A stretch of 64,000 nt of DNA from positions 124,001 through 188,000 of the IMG/VR virus record IMGVR_UViG_3300031603_000001. One strand, 5' to 3'. This document shows, piece after piece, positions 22,814 through 31,368 of this stretch; the stretch's first letter is position 1, and each line of letters starts with the position of its first letter. The notes under the pieces are model-generated. The model was given only the letters and a program-made list of their open reading frames with translations, had not been told where the DNA came from and ran no database searches. The stretch comes from a virus. The translations under genes were made by a program, and so were the position numbers.

Positions 22814-23362
22814 TTATTTGGCGTAGAAATGCTCAATAGATTCTATTGATAATGGATTCTTCCACCTATCCCAACATAAGTTGAAATAAGGGCCTTCGGG
22901 TGACCATGGTATGTCACTGTTGTGACGGTGGCCATGTACATTTACTCTACCTATAGTAGCACGTGCACCTAGTTCCTCAGGATGTAGTGGTATATGAGTA
23001 AAGGTAAAGTCCTTCTTACGCATACCAGGACTAATATGGTTGAAGGTGTCGATGTACCTGCGCATATCATGATGTTCATGATTGCCCAGGATAAGATGTT
23101 TAAAGCCCGGAAGCTTTCGAATGAGAGCACAGCCGTGCTCGGCGTTTAATGCTAGATCTCCTACAAGAACTAGGACATCCTTCTTTGAACGCATATGCAT
23201 AGCTAGTATATCCATGATCTCTTCGTCATGCAGAGCAATTATCCTACCACGTCGTTCTTCACTGATAGTGTCGTACATTGCACTAGAGATTCCTCGTCGG
23301 AATTGTACAGCACAACGGGCATGCCCTAAATGTAGATCAGAGGTGTACCAGGTGTTACCCAT
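22814..23362 (-). CDS. Calcineurin-like metallophosphoesterase (182 aa)
   Basis: Metal-binding motifs are in order: TSDLHLGH (residue ~8), GDLAL (~68), GNHEHHD (~92), THIPLHPEE (~121) and VHGHRH (~142). This is a compact two-metal phosphoesterase, probably acting on nucleotides or nucleic acid ends. Start overlaps the stop of the upstream gene. A second, unrelated-looking member lies at 56787-57767. Confidence 0.92.
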   Translation of the reverse strand: MGNTWYTSDLHLGHARCAVQFRRGISSAMYDTISEERRGRIIALHDEEIMDILAMHMRSKKDVLVLVGDLALNAEHGCALIRKLPGFKHLILGNHEHHDMRRYIDTFNHISPGMRKKDFTFTHIPLHPEELGARATIGRVNVHGHRHNSDIPWSPEGPYFNLCWDRWKNPLSIESIEHFYAK

Positions 23363-23870
23363 TTTCTTCTACGTCTATTTTATCAGGATTCTCCTTGATT
23401 ACCAAATCCAGGTAATCCTTGACACCGACGCTTTCTTCCCAATCAGGACTACGTTCTTTAGCTTTAAGAGAACGTACAAACCAAGCAAACATGTACTTAC
23501 CAACAACGTGGTCATTACGTGCATGTCCCTTAGGGTTTAGTGCATGAAACATGTACGTCGCCCATGAGAGATTCTCTTCTAGAAACAAGCGTACACTGTT
23601 CTTAGCTTTATGAGAAGTTCGATTCTCCGTTAAATCTTGTGTAATAGTACCTAGCATCTGTGATGCACAGTCCATACCTTGATATAGAAGTTGTTCCTTC
23701 TTCTTAGCTTTGGCTCGTTCTGTATCCATGATTTTACCAAGGATTACACTTACATCCAGTACTTTAATAAGACTGTCCATAAGAAGGAATGCCAATTGCC
23801 TATCAGAGTACTTAAAAGATTGAGCATCATTAATCAATCTGATTAAATCAGGTTTATTTAGAGTCTTCAT
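23355..23870 (-). CDS. Hypothetical protein (171 aa)
   Basis: The start is the ATG at 23870, six bases after GAGGA. All-helical soluble protein with many charged residues. It overlaps both neighbours. No family is recognised. Confidence 0.75.
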   Translation of the reverse strand: MKTLNKPDLIRLINDAQSFKYSDRQLAFLLMDSLIKVLDVSVILGKIMDTERAKAKKKEQLLYQGMDCASQMLGTITQDLTENRTSHKAKNSVRLFLEENLSWATYMFHALNPKGHARNDHVVGKYMFAWFVRSLKAKERSPDWEESVGVKDYLDLVIKENPDKIDVEENG

Positions 23871-24240
23871 CGGAGTCCTCTTCAACAATTTCAATATCGT
23901 CGGAATCGGGTATTACCACAGGAGCTACTGCTCTTTTGGGATGGTCAGGCACTGTAGCCCAGGCGCCTTCGACCATTTGCATACGCACGATTGTCTTCTC
24001 TTTATCAATCCCTTCTTCGTATTCGAAGTACAAGACTTTGTGCCCCAACTTAGTGAGGGCTTTGATAATGGAATTGACGGCATCCTTTGGTGCCTTACCT
24101 TTACGGTAATAATCTAAACCAGGACGTCCTGCGATCTTCAACGGTACACCATCAGTATGATCAGTGAATATACCTTTCACCTGCCTCTGTGTGAAGTAGG
24201 AGTCTTGATCTAAGATGATTCTAATGTTGTGACTTGGCAT
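23854..24240 (-). CDS. Hypothetical protein with acidic tail (128 aa)
   Basis: An alpha/beta N-terminal domain (IIKALTKLGHKVLYFEYEEG) is followed by an acidic C-terminus (IEIVEEDSDEDSK). No family is recognised. Confidence 0.75.
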   Translation of the reverse strand: MPSHNIRIILDQDSYFTQRQVKGIFTDHTDGVPLKIAGRPGLDYYRKGKAPKDAVNSIIKALTKLGHKVLYFEYEEGIDKEKTIVRMQMVEGAWATVPDHPKRAVAPVVIPDSDDIEIVEEDSDEDSK

Positions 24241-24802
24241 ACATCTCCAGGTTCTGGTTAGCCATAATGGCTTCCGCTATACTTACAGTTGAATTTACAT
24301 CCAGTTTGGATAACGAGATCTGTCCGAATTCTACTAGCTCGGCTAAATCATCCATACCATAAATGTCTTGACGACAGTTATCTTCGATAGGATGGTATAT
24401 TGATACAGCAATATGAACACCAGCGTGGCCGGTATATTCTGTATTATGCTTATGATCGTGTATCTTACCTGCGTTAATCCAGCATTGCTCGATTATAGTA
24501 CTATCAGGTAACTTCAGATCATAATGCATCTTAAGATAATTAGCACCGTCAAATGGTACCCAGTTGCGAGCCTCTTCATTCCATTTGATACTCTTGAGCA
24601 TACGCTTCTGATTATCTATGTATAGCGCTTCCCATCGTTCAATTTCATCAGTATCGAATACATATTCATCACAATGATTACATATACTTACATGAGCGAC
24701 AGGTACAATAAAATTGACACCTGCATCGAAGAGTTGTACAGCAAAGTCTATTACATCCTTCTCTTCCATTACACCAGCATTACAACTATTGCAAAGTTTC
24801 AT
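24221..24802 (-). CDS. YgiT/MqsA-type zinc-finger protein (193 aa)
   Basis: Residues 1-55 match the YgiT-type zinc finger: CNSCNAG, then VPVAHVSICNHCDEYVFDTD. In antitoxins such as MqsA this domain precedes an HTH; here a longer, different C-terminal part follows (GHAGVHIAVSIYHPIEDNC). It is probably not an antitoxin by itself. Confidence 0.75.
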   Translation of the reverse strand: MKLCNSCNAGVMEEKDVIDFAVQLFDAGVNFIVPVAHVSICNHCDEYVFDTDEIERWEALYIDNQKRMLKSIKWNEEARNWVPFDGANYLKMHYDLKLPDSTIIEQCWINAGKIHDHKHNTEYTGHAGVHIAVSIYHPIEDNCRQDIYGMDDLAELVEFGQISLSKLDVNSTVSIAEAIMANQNLEMYAKSQH

Positions 24803-25376
24803 CTTGAAAGGCCTTCCTTACATTCATGAGCGTCATGCCCAATCGGTTTTGATTTGGCTTATCAAAGTCTTCACAAAGTGTACAATAACAGGCACCCCAG
24901 TATTGATCATGCCAGTCGTTAACTTCTATGATCTCACATTCTCCTGTATCTAGGAGTGCAGTACGTAACGCTTTATTTTGACTAAACTTCTGAAATACAA
25001 GCATCCACATAAGATGATCTTTGTGTTCTTCGAAGTCATCACGCATCACTACTTCTTTCCCGGCACGTTTAGCTTTACCAGGACTAAGCAGCTCTCGGAT
25101 GCCTTCTTGTACATCATGATCTTCGCTTTTAAAAGCTTGGTAAGCATGCTCCACTGTCCTCCAAGTACGACTATCGTATACAAACGATGACTTGTAGAAA
25201 TTAGATAAGAACTCAAATGCTCCAATAAATCCTTGGATAGGTTCCCCTGCATGGGTGTTGGCTTTGCCAACAATACCCCAGCCGTCCAATTGATTGTACA
25301 CAGGAATACTATGCTTCTTTAAATAGGCAGTTGCTTTATTACACCCTTCGGATGTAAATGGAAATTTAGTAGGCAT
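24786..25376 (-). CDS. NADAR (YbiA-like) domain protein
   Basis: This 196-aa protein has FLSNFYKSSFVYDSRTWRTV, EHAYQAFKS, SPGKAKRAGKEV, LMWMLVFQKFSQN, WHDQYWGACYC and NRLGMTLMNVR, the full set of YbiA/DUF1768 motifs. NADAR proteins are N-glycosidases or ADP-ribose processing enzymes, some reversing guanine ADP-ribosylation by DarT-type toxins. A counter-defence or NAD-salvage role is possible. GGAGG lies before the ATG. Confidence 0.92.
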   Translation of the reverse strand: MPTKFPFTSEGCNKATAYLKKHSIPVYNQLDGWGIVGKANTHAGEPIQGFIGAFEFLSNFYKSSFVYDSRTWRTVEHAYQAFKSEDHDVQEGIRELLSPGKAKRAGKEVVMRDDFEEHKDHLMWMLVFQKFSQNKALRTALLDTGECEIIEVNDWHDQYWGACYCTLCEDFDKPNQNRLGMTLMNVRKAFQDETLQ

Positions 25377-25791
25377 TCGACACCTCCAGCATCTCTTGTA
25401 CTAAGTAAGGACGTACGTTACGAATGATAAAATTCATTATCATCCAACGATGGCCGTCTTCTATGTCATTAAAGCTTAATAAGCCTAAAGACATGGCAGC
25501 TACGAGACTCATCTCTAAAGCTTTTTCTCCATGAATGGCATGTATGCCACTTTTGAATTGACAATCTTCGTCGCCATAACGTGCTAGCACAGTAATGCGA
25601 TTACCTTCATCACAGGTGTACAGATCATATTCTTTCCAGATACCAGTGAAAACACAGTCTTCACAGTAATGCTTCCAGCGTGTATCTAACTTGTTACTAT
25701 AATTGATTGCTAACCCTAATCCAAACCGAAAGAGTTCATCTTCCTGTTGTGGAAGTGGTAGCAGATCTTTAGCTACTAATACTTTACGCAT
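25366..25791 (-). CDS. Hypothetical protein (141 aa)
   Basis: The protein has a possible CEDC metal site near residue 43 and a helical C-terminal half. It starts inside the stop of the small membrane gene upstream and overlaps the NADAR gene by 11 bases. Confidence 0.75.
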   Translation of the reverse strand: MRKVLVAKDLLPLPQQEDELFRFGLGLAINYSNKLDTRWKHYCEDCVFTGIWKEYDLYTCDEGNRITVLARYGDEDCQFKSGIHAIHGEKALEMSLVAAMSLGLLSFNDIEDGHRWMIMNFIIRNVRPYLVQEMLEVSNAY

Positions 25792-25903
25792 GGGTACACG
25801 CTACGTGTCCACCCATGTGGCTCATTTGAATTACAATAACGGCCCAGATAGCAATACCTGCTATCCAAAAGATAATGTGCTTTTGTTTACGTGTCAATTT
25901 CAT
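25784..25903 (-). CDS. Small membrane peptide (39 aa)
   Basis: The frame is MKLTRKQKHIIFWIAGIAIW... with one transmembrane helix and a short His/Cys tail. AAGGAG lies eight bases before the ATG and the stop overlaps the next gene (ATGCGTAA). Confidence 0.7.
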   Translation of the reverse strand: MKLTRKQKHIIFWIAGIAIWAVIVIQMSHMGGHVACTHA

Positions 25904-26199
25904 TGTGTTTCTCCTTTTAAATAATAGGGTGGACGACTTAGGATTAGCCCACTATGAGGTGTACTTTATGTCGACAGCGTAGTGACCTCAACGCCAGAAT
26001 TAGCTGTTATGTTGATATGTTAGGATATCTCCCACACCAGGCTTCCACCTCCGGTGCTCTACCAACAGCTTGTCTGTATCTTCCAATAGTTTGTGGCGTC
26101 TTCTATTTTAGACGATGAACTAAGCTATGATGCGGTGATCAACCCGACTAGTACAGAGGGCTTAGCTTGTCCGGATTAATACCGGCATTTCCACATTTG
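25904..26199. other. Intergenic stretch with decayed tRNA-like sequence
   Basis: No gene is visible. On the minus strand, AGCTGTTGGTAGAGC followed by CACCGG resembles a D arm and anticodon stem, but no T arm or acceptor pair follows, so it looks like a tRNA relic at about 26030-26075. Confidence 0.35.
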
Positions 26200-26272
26200 T
26201 ACACCGGGCAGGGATCGAACCTGCGACCTTGGGATTAAGAATCCCCTGCTCTACCAACTGAGCTACCGGTGC
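26200..26272 (-). tRNA. tRNA-Lys (CTT)
   Basis: Acceptor GCACCGG pairs with CCGGTGT. The anticodon loop is TTCTTAA and the T loop is TTCGATC. The discriminator is A. It stands alone among protein genes. Confidence 0.93.
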
Positions 26273-26316
26273 ATGCGACCCCAAAACTGTTTGTTTTGGA
26301 GTCTGAATTTAACCGC

Positions 26317-26400
26317 CTATCTGGGAGGCTCGTTGATAATGAACATTAACGTGTGAATGACATTCAAAGGAAGTGTCATTGATATTGTATAGTTTTTCAT
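26317..26400 (-). CDS. Possible small peptide (27 aa)
   Basis: AAAGGA lies six bases before the ATG of MKNYTISMTLPLNVIHTLMF... The product is hydrophobic. Short and unconfirmed. Confidence 0.35.
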   Translation of the reverse strand: MKNYTISMTLPLNVIHTLMFIINEPPR

Positions 26401-26410
26401 GGTTCCTTTC

Positions 26411-26947
26411 CTACGCGTATAGGCGCAGATTACCTGTAATAGGTTTTAACACATGTACTGGCGCAGGGCCGATAGCAATGCATGTTGGAGTCTCTACTCC
26501 GTTGAATGCTGTACGACCAGCATCAATTATGTACGAGCACGGTATGTTTGCATCACGTGCCTGTCTGTACAGCTCGTTCATTTCATCAAGGCTCTCTACT
26601 CTACATACTATCTTAGTGAAGATACCACCTTCCCACTCTTGAGTCCAATCGTGGGTTTTGTAATCATTAACAGCTTTCTGTACAGCATGGGAACCTTGTG
26701 CAACCAATTTGCCACGGTTCATCTTTAGATCTTTGCGCATGATGATCATCATCTTGAGCTCAGCATCTAAGTCTACCTGAAGACTATCGTCACCGGTAGC
26801 ATTGTAAATTACACCAACTTTGAGTAATTGTAACTCTTCATCACTTGCGAAATCAAGAGGTTTACTATACCCAGTTATGCAATCTGTACAGCCACAATCT
26901 GGAGGATCCATGCGTTTAATCATGGTTACCTCTTCAGTTTCAGGCAT
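26411..26947 (-). CDS. pth2: Peptidyl-tRNA hydrolase, Pth2 family
   Basis: The start is the ATG at 26947, six bases after AAGGAG. After a ~60-residue N-terminal extension with two Cys pairs, the Pth2 domain follows: KMMIIMRKDLKMNRGKLVAQ, GSHAVQKAV, KIVCRVESLDEM, YIIDAGRTAFNG and CIAIGPAPVHVL. Pth2 frees peptides from stalled peptidyl-tRNA. In a phage with its own tRNA set it may recycle tRNAs late in infection. The Cys-rich extension is unusual for the family. Confidence 0.92.
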   Translation of the reverse strand: MPETEEVTMIKRMDPPDCGCTDCITGYSKPLDFASDEELQLLKVGVIYNATGDDSLQVDLDAELKMMIIMRKDLKMNRGKLVAQGSHAVQKAVNDYKTHDWTQEWEGGIFTKIVCRVESLDEMNELYRQARDANIPCSYIIDAGRTAFNGVETPTCIAIGPAPVHVLKPITGNLRLYA

Positions 26948-27302
26948 TAGCCACTCCTTTGGAGTGTTCACATCCCCATTTTGAACGAGTATCAGGTTGT
27001 ACCTTAATACTCATCCATATTTTAGTAACGCACCCAGAATTGGTACATTTGTAAATACTGCTACGCTGGCCGTACATCCTAGCATTGCCTATTTTCTTGA
27101 ATACATGCAGATGATAACGAGGGCGTAGGTACACATAATATCTGTACAGTGCGTAAATTGCTAATGCAAATACTACCGAAGCTATGCCATCGATGATAGC
27201 ATGATCCCAATTCTTATTGAAGATCTCTACCCATGTGAATGCGTATATAAATATCCACGCCGCTGTTAACATACCGGCCGTGACTTTAACTGTGTTGTAC
27301 AT
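26940..27302 (-). CDS. Membrane protein with zinc-like tail (120 aa)
   Basis: Start overlaps the upstream stop (TAATG at 27302). Two hydrophobic segments (residues ~8-28 and ~38-58) are followed by a basic tail with CTNSGC and a Cys-His pair. No family is recognised. Confidence 0.72.
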   Translation of the reverse strand: MYNTVKVTAGMLTAAWIFIYAFTWVEIFNKNWDHAIIDGIASVVFALAIYALYRYYVYLRPRYHLHVFKKIGNARMYGQRSSIYKCTNSGCVTKIWMSIKVQPDTRSKWGCEHSKGVANA

Positions 27303-27568
27303 TACAGCTTCTTGTTGATCCACCAAGGCGTTGCCCCGGCTTTAATCTTTTTACTAAGTCTGAATGGTATTCCGAATACTACGCCGACACCAGTTGCAAT
27401 TAGTGAATACACTAAGACAGTGCCTAAGCTCTGCCAATTAGCAATGAGTTGTATAAAATACATGAGTAGTAAGAATACGGTGACAGTAGTGAAGAATGTA
27501 CGAATGTTGTAGATTCGTCGATACAATTTCATACCAGCTTTGAATGGTAAACGTACAGTTAGTTTCAT
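27302..27568 (-). CDS. Membrane protein (88 aa)
   Basis: Two transmembrane helices (residues ~24-43 and ~50-68) with basic flanks. Probably works with the next membrane protein. No family is recognised. Confidence 0.7.
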   Translation of the reverse strand: MKLTVRLPFKAGMKLYRRIYNIRTFFTTVTVFLLLMYFIQLIANWQSLGTVLVYSLIATGVGVVFGIPFRLSKKIKAGATPWWINKKL

Positions 27569-27582
27569 AAGATCCTTCCAGG

Positions 27583-27660
27583 TTATGGGATTAGGGGTAT
27601 AAGTATGATAGAGACTATTGCAGTACCAGCGATAGCTCTAATCATAAAGCTTACTGGCAT
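27583..27660 (-). CDS. Small membrane peptide (25 aa)
   Basis: MPVSFMIRAIAGTAIVSIIL... is almost wholly hydrophobic. AGAGGT lies before the ATG. A similar 25-codon frame at 27690-27767 (MVMMLSIIVTIVLH...) has no ribosome binding site and is not called. Confidence 0.45.
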   Translation of the reverse strand: MPVSFMIRAIAGTAIVSIILIPLIP

Positions 27661-27791
27661 TATTACCTCTACATTTAAAGCTCGAAGGCTTACGTACACT
27701 TAGTGTACATAATTCCCGGGTTGATATGTAGAACAATAGTTACTATGATGCTTAGCATCATCACCATAGTTTTAATGTAAATAAGTGAAGC

Positions 27792-28283
27792 TCATCGCCG
27801 ATGCCCATCACCGCGTAAACGTTGATCCTCACGGTTGCTCGCTCTATCAGGCCTTGGTTCAAATTCCATATCTTGAAGCCTTTCGCTTAAGATTGCTATT
27901 TCTTGTACAGGGTCTGTCTTTGTTAACCCCATACTCTCAAGTACATGTAGTCCGTCATTGTCGGAATTGCCTGATATCATAATGAGAGAACGGTCACCGA
28001 GCATATGCTCATTTGCCCTCACAGAGGCAATAGCGGCTGTTAACGTTGATATATCATGATCACCTATACTGACGTACCCTATTGTAGGGTCAGTGTCTTT
28101 AAGGACGTCTACAAGCTTCTTAATAATTGGATAAATTCCAAATACTACGGACTCATCCTCTGCTTCGATAATTTCACCCATCTCAAGTAATTCAAAGTAA
28201 TTAATGATAGGTGTAATATAGTTTCGTACACGCTCGAGAATACTCTCAAGCTTTAGTATACGTAATTCTTCAGAATGTGACAT
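27792..28283 (-). CDS. Hypothetical protein (163 aa)
   Basis: A helical N-terminus is followed by an alpha/beta part (TIGYVSIGDHDISTLTAAIA) and a basic, Arg-rich C-terminus. It starts inside the end of the 54-aa gene. No family is recognised. Confidence 0.75.
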   Translation of the reverse strand: MSHSEELRILKLESILERVRNYITPIINYFELLEMGEIIEAEDESVVFGIYPIIKKLVDVLKDTDPTIGYVSIGDHDISTLTAAIASVRANEHMLGDRSLIMISGNSDNDGLHVLESMGLTKTDPVQEIAILSERLQDMEFEPRPDRASNREDQRLRGDGHRR

Positions 28284-28434
28284 AGCGAGACTTAGGTTTA
28301 TACTTAAACTCTATGAATGGTTGTCTATCCCCAATTTCCGTAAGCTGACGCCCTTGATTCTCAATGATGGCATTACGTAATTGTTTTTGCAGTTCTAGTA
28401 CAATACGATCGAGTCTTAATATTTCAAAGTACAT
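28270..28434 (-). CDS. Small helical protein (54 aa)
   Basis: MYFEILRLDRIVLELQKQLR... is amphipathic and probably coiled coil. AAGGA lies eight bases before the ATG. It overlaps the next gene by 14 bases. Confidence 0.68.
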   Translation of the reverse strand: MYFEILRLDRIVLELQKQLRNAIIENQGRQLTEIGDRQPFIEFKYKPKSRYVTF

Positions 28435-28462
28435 AGTATTTTCCTTCTTTTAGAGGATATTG

Positions 28463-28535
28463 AGCGCAGAGCGAGACTTGAACTCGCATCCTCCAGGTTT
28501 GCAGCCCGGCGCCTAGCCAATTCAGCCATCTGCGC
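28463..28535 (-). tRNA. tRNA-Cys (GCA)
   Basis: Acceptor GCGCAGA pairs with TCTGCGC. The anticodon arm is CCGGG CTGCAAA CCTGG and the T arm is GCGAG TTCAAGT CTCGC. Confidence 0.93.
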
Positions 28536-28625
28536 ATTTATTTCTTCACAAAACCTACACGTGTCTGAGTGTTCAATGGTGTAGAATAATTCTACTTATA
28601 CCTTCGAACACTCGAGCATGTGGTA

Positions 28626-28844
28626 TTATTTAATGTGTACTCTCCAAAACCATTTGGCATTGAAGTATAATACATTCAACCCCCATAGGAAGAAGAACGC
28701 TGATATCACTTGTAGTATCTTATCCGGATGGAACCGCATAAACACTGTGTATAGTAGCATAAGCATCATAGCGCCTATTGCGCCCATTGCGCTGTACACG
28801 GCACCCTTGATAATGATACCTATGAATATGAAGAAGTTCTTCAT
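28626..28844 (-). CDS. Membrane protein (72 aa)
   Basis: The start is the ATG at 28844, overlapping the upstream stop by four bases. Two long hydrophobic segments fill most of the protein (FFIFIGIIIKGAVYSAMGAI...). Confidence 0.7.
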   Translation of the reverse strand: MKNFFIFIGIIIKGAVYSAMGAIGAMMLMLLYTVFMRFHPDKILQVISAFFFLWGLNVLYFNAKWFWRVHIK

Positions 28845-29020
28845 GATATGAGTAGCCCGAAGGTGAATGCCTCTTCCATCGTTAGAGTGAACCACTCTTC
28901 ACCATCAGCTCCTTCATTAACACAGTACGGATTAAGTCCGAAGTGTGCTATAGCCTCATCATTCCGTATAATGTCTTTGAGCTGTAGTTGAATCTTTGCT
29001 TTACGCATTTCTCTATTCAT
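28841..29020 (-). CDS. Small soluble protein (59 aa)
   Basis: MNREMRKAKIQLQLKDIIRN... has a basic helical start and an acidic end (EEWFTLTMEEAF). It overlaps both neighbours through ATGA junctions, which supports it as a real gene. Confidence 0.7.
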   Translation of the reverse strand: MNREMRKAKIQLQLKDIIRNDEAIAHFGLNPYCVNEGADGEEWFTLTMEEAFTFGLLIS

Positions 29021-29334
29021 CTGATCCCCAATTCTTTGCAGATAGCCAGCGCTTTAGCCTCTCGGCCTTGCCTGAAGCCATCTTCCCTTACGTATGCTAA
29101 TACTTTTATTATCTCTTTAGTGTTGAATTGTGTAAGACAGTCCTCATCTGTTGTAAAAACAACAGCACCTAAGAGTCGAATACTTAGTTCTCGGTATTTA
29201 CCGTACTTAAAATCTAAGTCAGTAACAATACCGTTACGAAGATACCATATGGTAGATGCGAAGTTAGCACTCTGATATCCAGTACGCCCACTGCCGCTGC
29301 CGTAGTATTTAAAACTACGTCGACGTTTGTGCAT
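29017..29334 (-). CDS. Hypothetical protein (105 aa)
   Basis: The start is the ATG at 29334 after AAGGT. It begins with a basic, Ser/Gly-rich stretch (HKRRRSFKYYGSGSGRTGY) then a helical part. No family is recognised. Confidence 0.7.
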   Translation of the reverse strand: MHKRRRSFKYYGSGSGRTGYQSANFASTIWYLRNGIVTDLDFKYGKYRELSIRLLGAVVFTTDEDCLTQFNTKEIIKVLAYVREDGFRQGREAKALAICKELGIR

Positions 29335-29338
29335 TACC

Positions 29339-29488
29339 TTAATCAGGGAACCCACCAAAGTCTAGGGCTACCCAGTTCATTAGGCAAATTATACATAGAT
29401 TACATGTAGTATCCTGTGCCTCTGCTTTAGATACTCCTAGAGCATCATTGTAATTTCGTACTAATTTCTGTATTTCTTTAACATCCAT
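29339..29488 (-). CDS. Small Cys-containing protein (49 aa)
   Basis: The start is the ATG at 29488 overlapping the upstream stop. Three Cys (CNLCIIC) may bind a metal. No family is recognised. Confidence 0.55.
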   Translation of the reverse strand: MDVKEIQKLVRNYNDALGVSKAEAQDTTCNLCIICLMNWVALDFGGFPD

Positions 29489-29678
29489 TATCAATTGTAC
29501 CCAATCTGGCTCTAAGTATAGCCACTTCTTGCAGTTCATAAAGTACACCGTGTACAGTAGGCTGCAGCAATAGAGCCTGCTTCATTAACATTTCATTGAC
29601 CTGTTGAGCATCCAGGGTAATCTCTAGCATCACTGGTTGCATATTGGCATCACGTCCTGCTACATGGTATTTAATCAT
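29478..29678 (-). CDS. Hypothetical protein (66 aa)
   Basis: Beta-hairpin-like start (YHVAGRDANMQPVMLEITL) then a long helix. ATGA overlap with the upstream gene. Confidence 0.68.
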   Translation of the reverse strand: MIKYHVAGRDANMQPVMLEITLDAQQVNEMLMKQALLLQPTVHGVLYELQEVAILRARLGTIDNGC

Positions 29679-29920
29679 CTATTACGTTTCCTACTCTTTT
29701 TACCAGCTTTAGCTTTCTTACGCTTAGCTGTTTGTTTACGAGTACGCCTCGTCTTAGAAGGAACACCTACAAGGGCACTAGTGTCGAAGTATTGGGCTAT
29801 TGCATTCAACATGTCCTCTTCCTTATTATAGTCACGAGGATTAGGAACATCACCCATACGAGTGTGTTCCGTTACTTTAGCTATAAGGAGTACTCGTTTC
29901 TTTAGTAATTCTTTGTACAC
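29675..29920 (-). CDS. Small protein with Lys/Arg-rich tail (81 aa)
   Basis: The last ~27 residues are mostly Lys and Arg and end KKSRKRNR, like the tail of the protein at 19208-19702 (KKSKRKNR). The N-terminus is a short helical domain. Likely nucleic-acid binding by charge. Confidence 0.7.
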   Translation of the reverse strand: MYKELLKKRVLLIAKVTEHTRMGDVPNPRDYNKEEDMLNAIAQYFDTSALVGVPSKTRRTRKQTAKRKKAKAGKKSRKRNR

Positions 29921-30083
29921 TTACTAGATGCCCAGCACTTGATAGTATTAACATGACACTCAGTACACGGGCCAGGTTACGCCTACTTCAGAAGTAGGAA
30001 CCATGAGACCTGTTGAACCTAGCATACCAGCTACTAGACACAGTATTACATATATATAATAAAGAGTAATGTTTGTTTACCAA

Positions 30084-30269
30084 TCATTTGGTTATCTCTT
30101 CCATTAGTACATCCAGCATCATGCCGGCTAATTGATTTGACTGAGAATCACCTGCGTCGCAAGCGGCCTTCTTCATTTGATCATAATTCACCTGTACAGT
30201 GCGGAGCTTGTCAGTTAGTACCTCCAGCATGTGGATACCCACCGCAGCTGACATTGGTACATCAGCCAT
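30084..30269 (-). CDS. Small helical protein (61 aa)
   Basis: MADVPMSAAVGIHMLEVLTD... is probably two helices. GGAATGG precedes the ATG. From 29921 to 30083 no gene is evident. Confidence 0.6.
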   Translation of the reverse strand: MADVPMSAAVGIHMLEVLTDKLRTVQVNYDQMKKAACDAGDSQSNQLAGMMLDVLMEEITK

Positions 30270-30281
30270 AGAGCCATTCCA

Positions 30282-30626
30282 TCATCCTATACCAAAGTGT
30301 ATAGTATCAGTGAAAGGAGAAAACCCGGGACGTGTTGACATACGTAGCCATTGTTTGTCCATATGATCTCTCCAGTACCATAAAATCTCATCACCACCTG
30401 CGTATACACCAGCAGGGGTCTCTTCGATAACAGCATAGTCATGGTACTCACCTTCGGCAATATCCATACGGTTGTTTCTGATAGCTGACGATGCAGCACT
30501 CAGATTAGGATACCATCCCACTGTACGAGTGGAGATAGTACGAACCTTTGGATCTATAGGAAGTGTACCAGGCTTCTTGCCTGTAGGGTCAAGCTTTATT
30601 AATACGACAACATATATTTTACTCAT
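30282..30626 (-). CDS. Hypothetical protein (114 aa)
   Basis: Beta-rich with several Trp (ILWYWRDHMDKQWLRM). Four-base overlap with the upstream gene. No family is recognised. Confidence 0.72.
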   Translation of the reverse strand: MSKIYVVVLIKLDPTGKKPGTLPIDPKVRTISTRTVGWYPNLSAASSAIRNNRMDIAEGEYHDYAVIEETPAGVYAGGDEILWYWRDHMDKQWLRMSTRPGFSPFTDTIHFGIG

Positions 30627-30967
30627 AATAATTCCAGTTCCTTTATAATAGCATCAGTGCTTATTACTAATGTTGGGCATGATGCTTCAATTAAGCAAGC
30701 CTCTACTACGCTGACCCAAGTGTCATCATACATACACGCATCCCAGTCTTTACAAAGACCAGTACCACGCATGAAGTTACGAAGAGCCATGCCTTCTGCG
30801 AAGTGAACACAATGAGGATAACCGCCTGCGTCATAGACTGCAGCGACTTCACCGTGCTTCTCTTTAGTTTCACGAAAGAATTTTAGACCGTCCACGCCTA
30901 ACCAGACCGTGACTAAAGCCACTAGACCAGCGGGTATCGGTTGCTTCATGTTACGTACGTCATTCAT
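30623..30967 (-). CDS. Hypothetical protein (114 aa)
   Basis: Alpha/beta protein containing MRGTGLCKDWDACMYDDTW in the middle. One-base overlap upstream. No family is recognised. Confidence 0.72.
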   Translation of the reverse strand: MNDVRNMKQPIPAGLVALVTVWLGVDGLKFFRETKEKHGEVAAVYDAGGYPHCVHFAEGMALRNFMRGTGLCKDWDACMYDDTWVSVVEACLIEASCPTLVISTDAIIKELELL

Positions 30968-31191
30968 CAGTGCACCTGTATATCTTCGATAGTTAACCCA
31001 GTACGCTTGATTATAACCTTACCACGTTCAGGTAAATGGACTGTGTAGATAGTACCATTCCATAAGAATGAGGTATAACCGGCTATGAATGCATCTTTAG
31101 CGATAGCTTCTATTTCTTTATTAATCATTTGCTTCATACTAGGATCATAGATCTTACGAATAGCACTAGTGTATAGTGGATGATCACTCAT
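30967..31191 (-). CDS. Hypothetical protein (74 aa)
   Basis: The start is the ATG at 31191 after AGAAGG, overlapping the stop of the 29-aa membrane peptide. Soluble alpha/beta protein. Confidence 0.7.
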   Translation of the reverse strand: MSDHPLYTSAIRKIYDPSMKQMINKEIEAIAKDAFIAGYTSFLWNGTIYTVHLPERGKVIIKRTGLTIEDIQVH

Positions 31192-31280
31192 TATAAGCCT
31201 TCTACCAGTACACCATATATGATACCACATATGATGAGTAGCATTACGATTGTGAATCTTATTTCAGCTCTCTTTAACAT
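31191..31280 (-). CDS. Small membrane peptide (29 aa)
   Basis: MLKRAEIRFTIVMLLIICGI... has one transmembrane helix. AGGAGG lies nine bases before the ATG, and the stop overlaps the next start (TAATG). Confidence 0.65.
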   Translation of the reverse strand: MLKRAEIRFTIVMLLIICGIIYGVLVEGL

Positions 31281-31368
31281 GTTTAGTTCCTCCTCAGGAA
31301 AGAGGGCATACGGAAGTGTGCTCGATAGCTTCTAAAGGTATCACCTACGACCCGCCCTATTAGACTTC

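Noticed and set aside
27690-27767. 25-codon hydrophobic frame
   Set aside because: No ribosome binding site and no overlap with a neighbour, so evidence is too weak.
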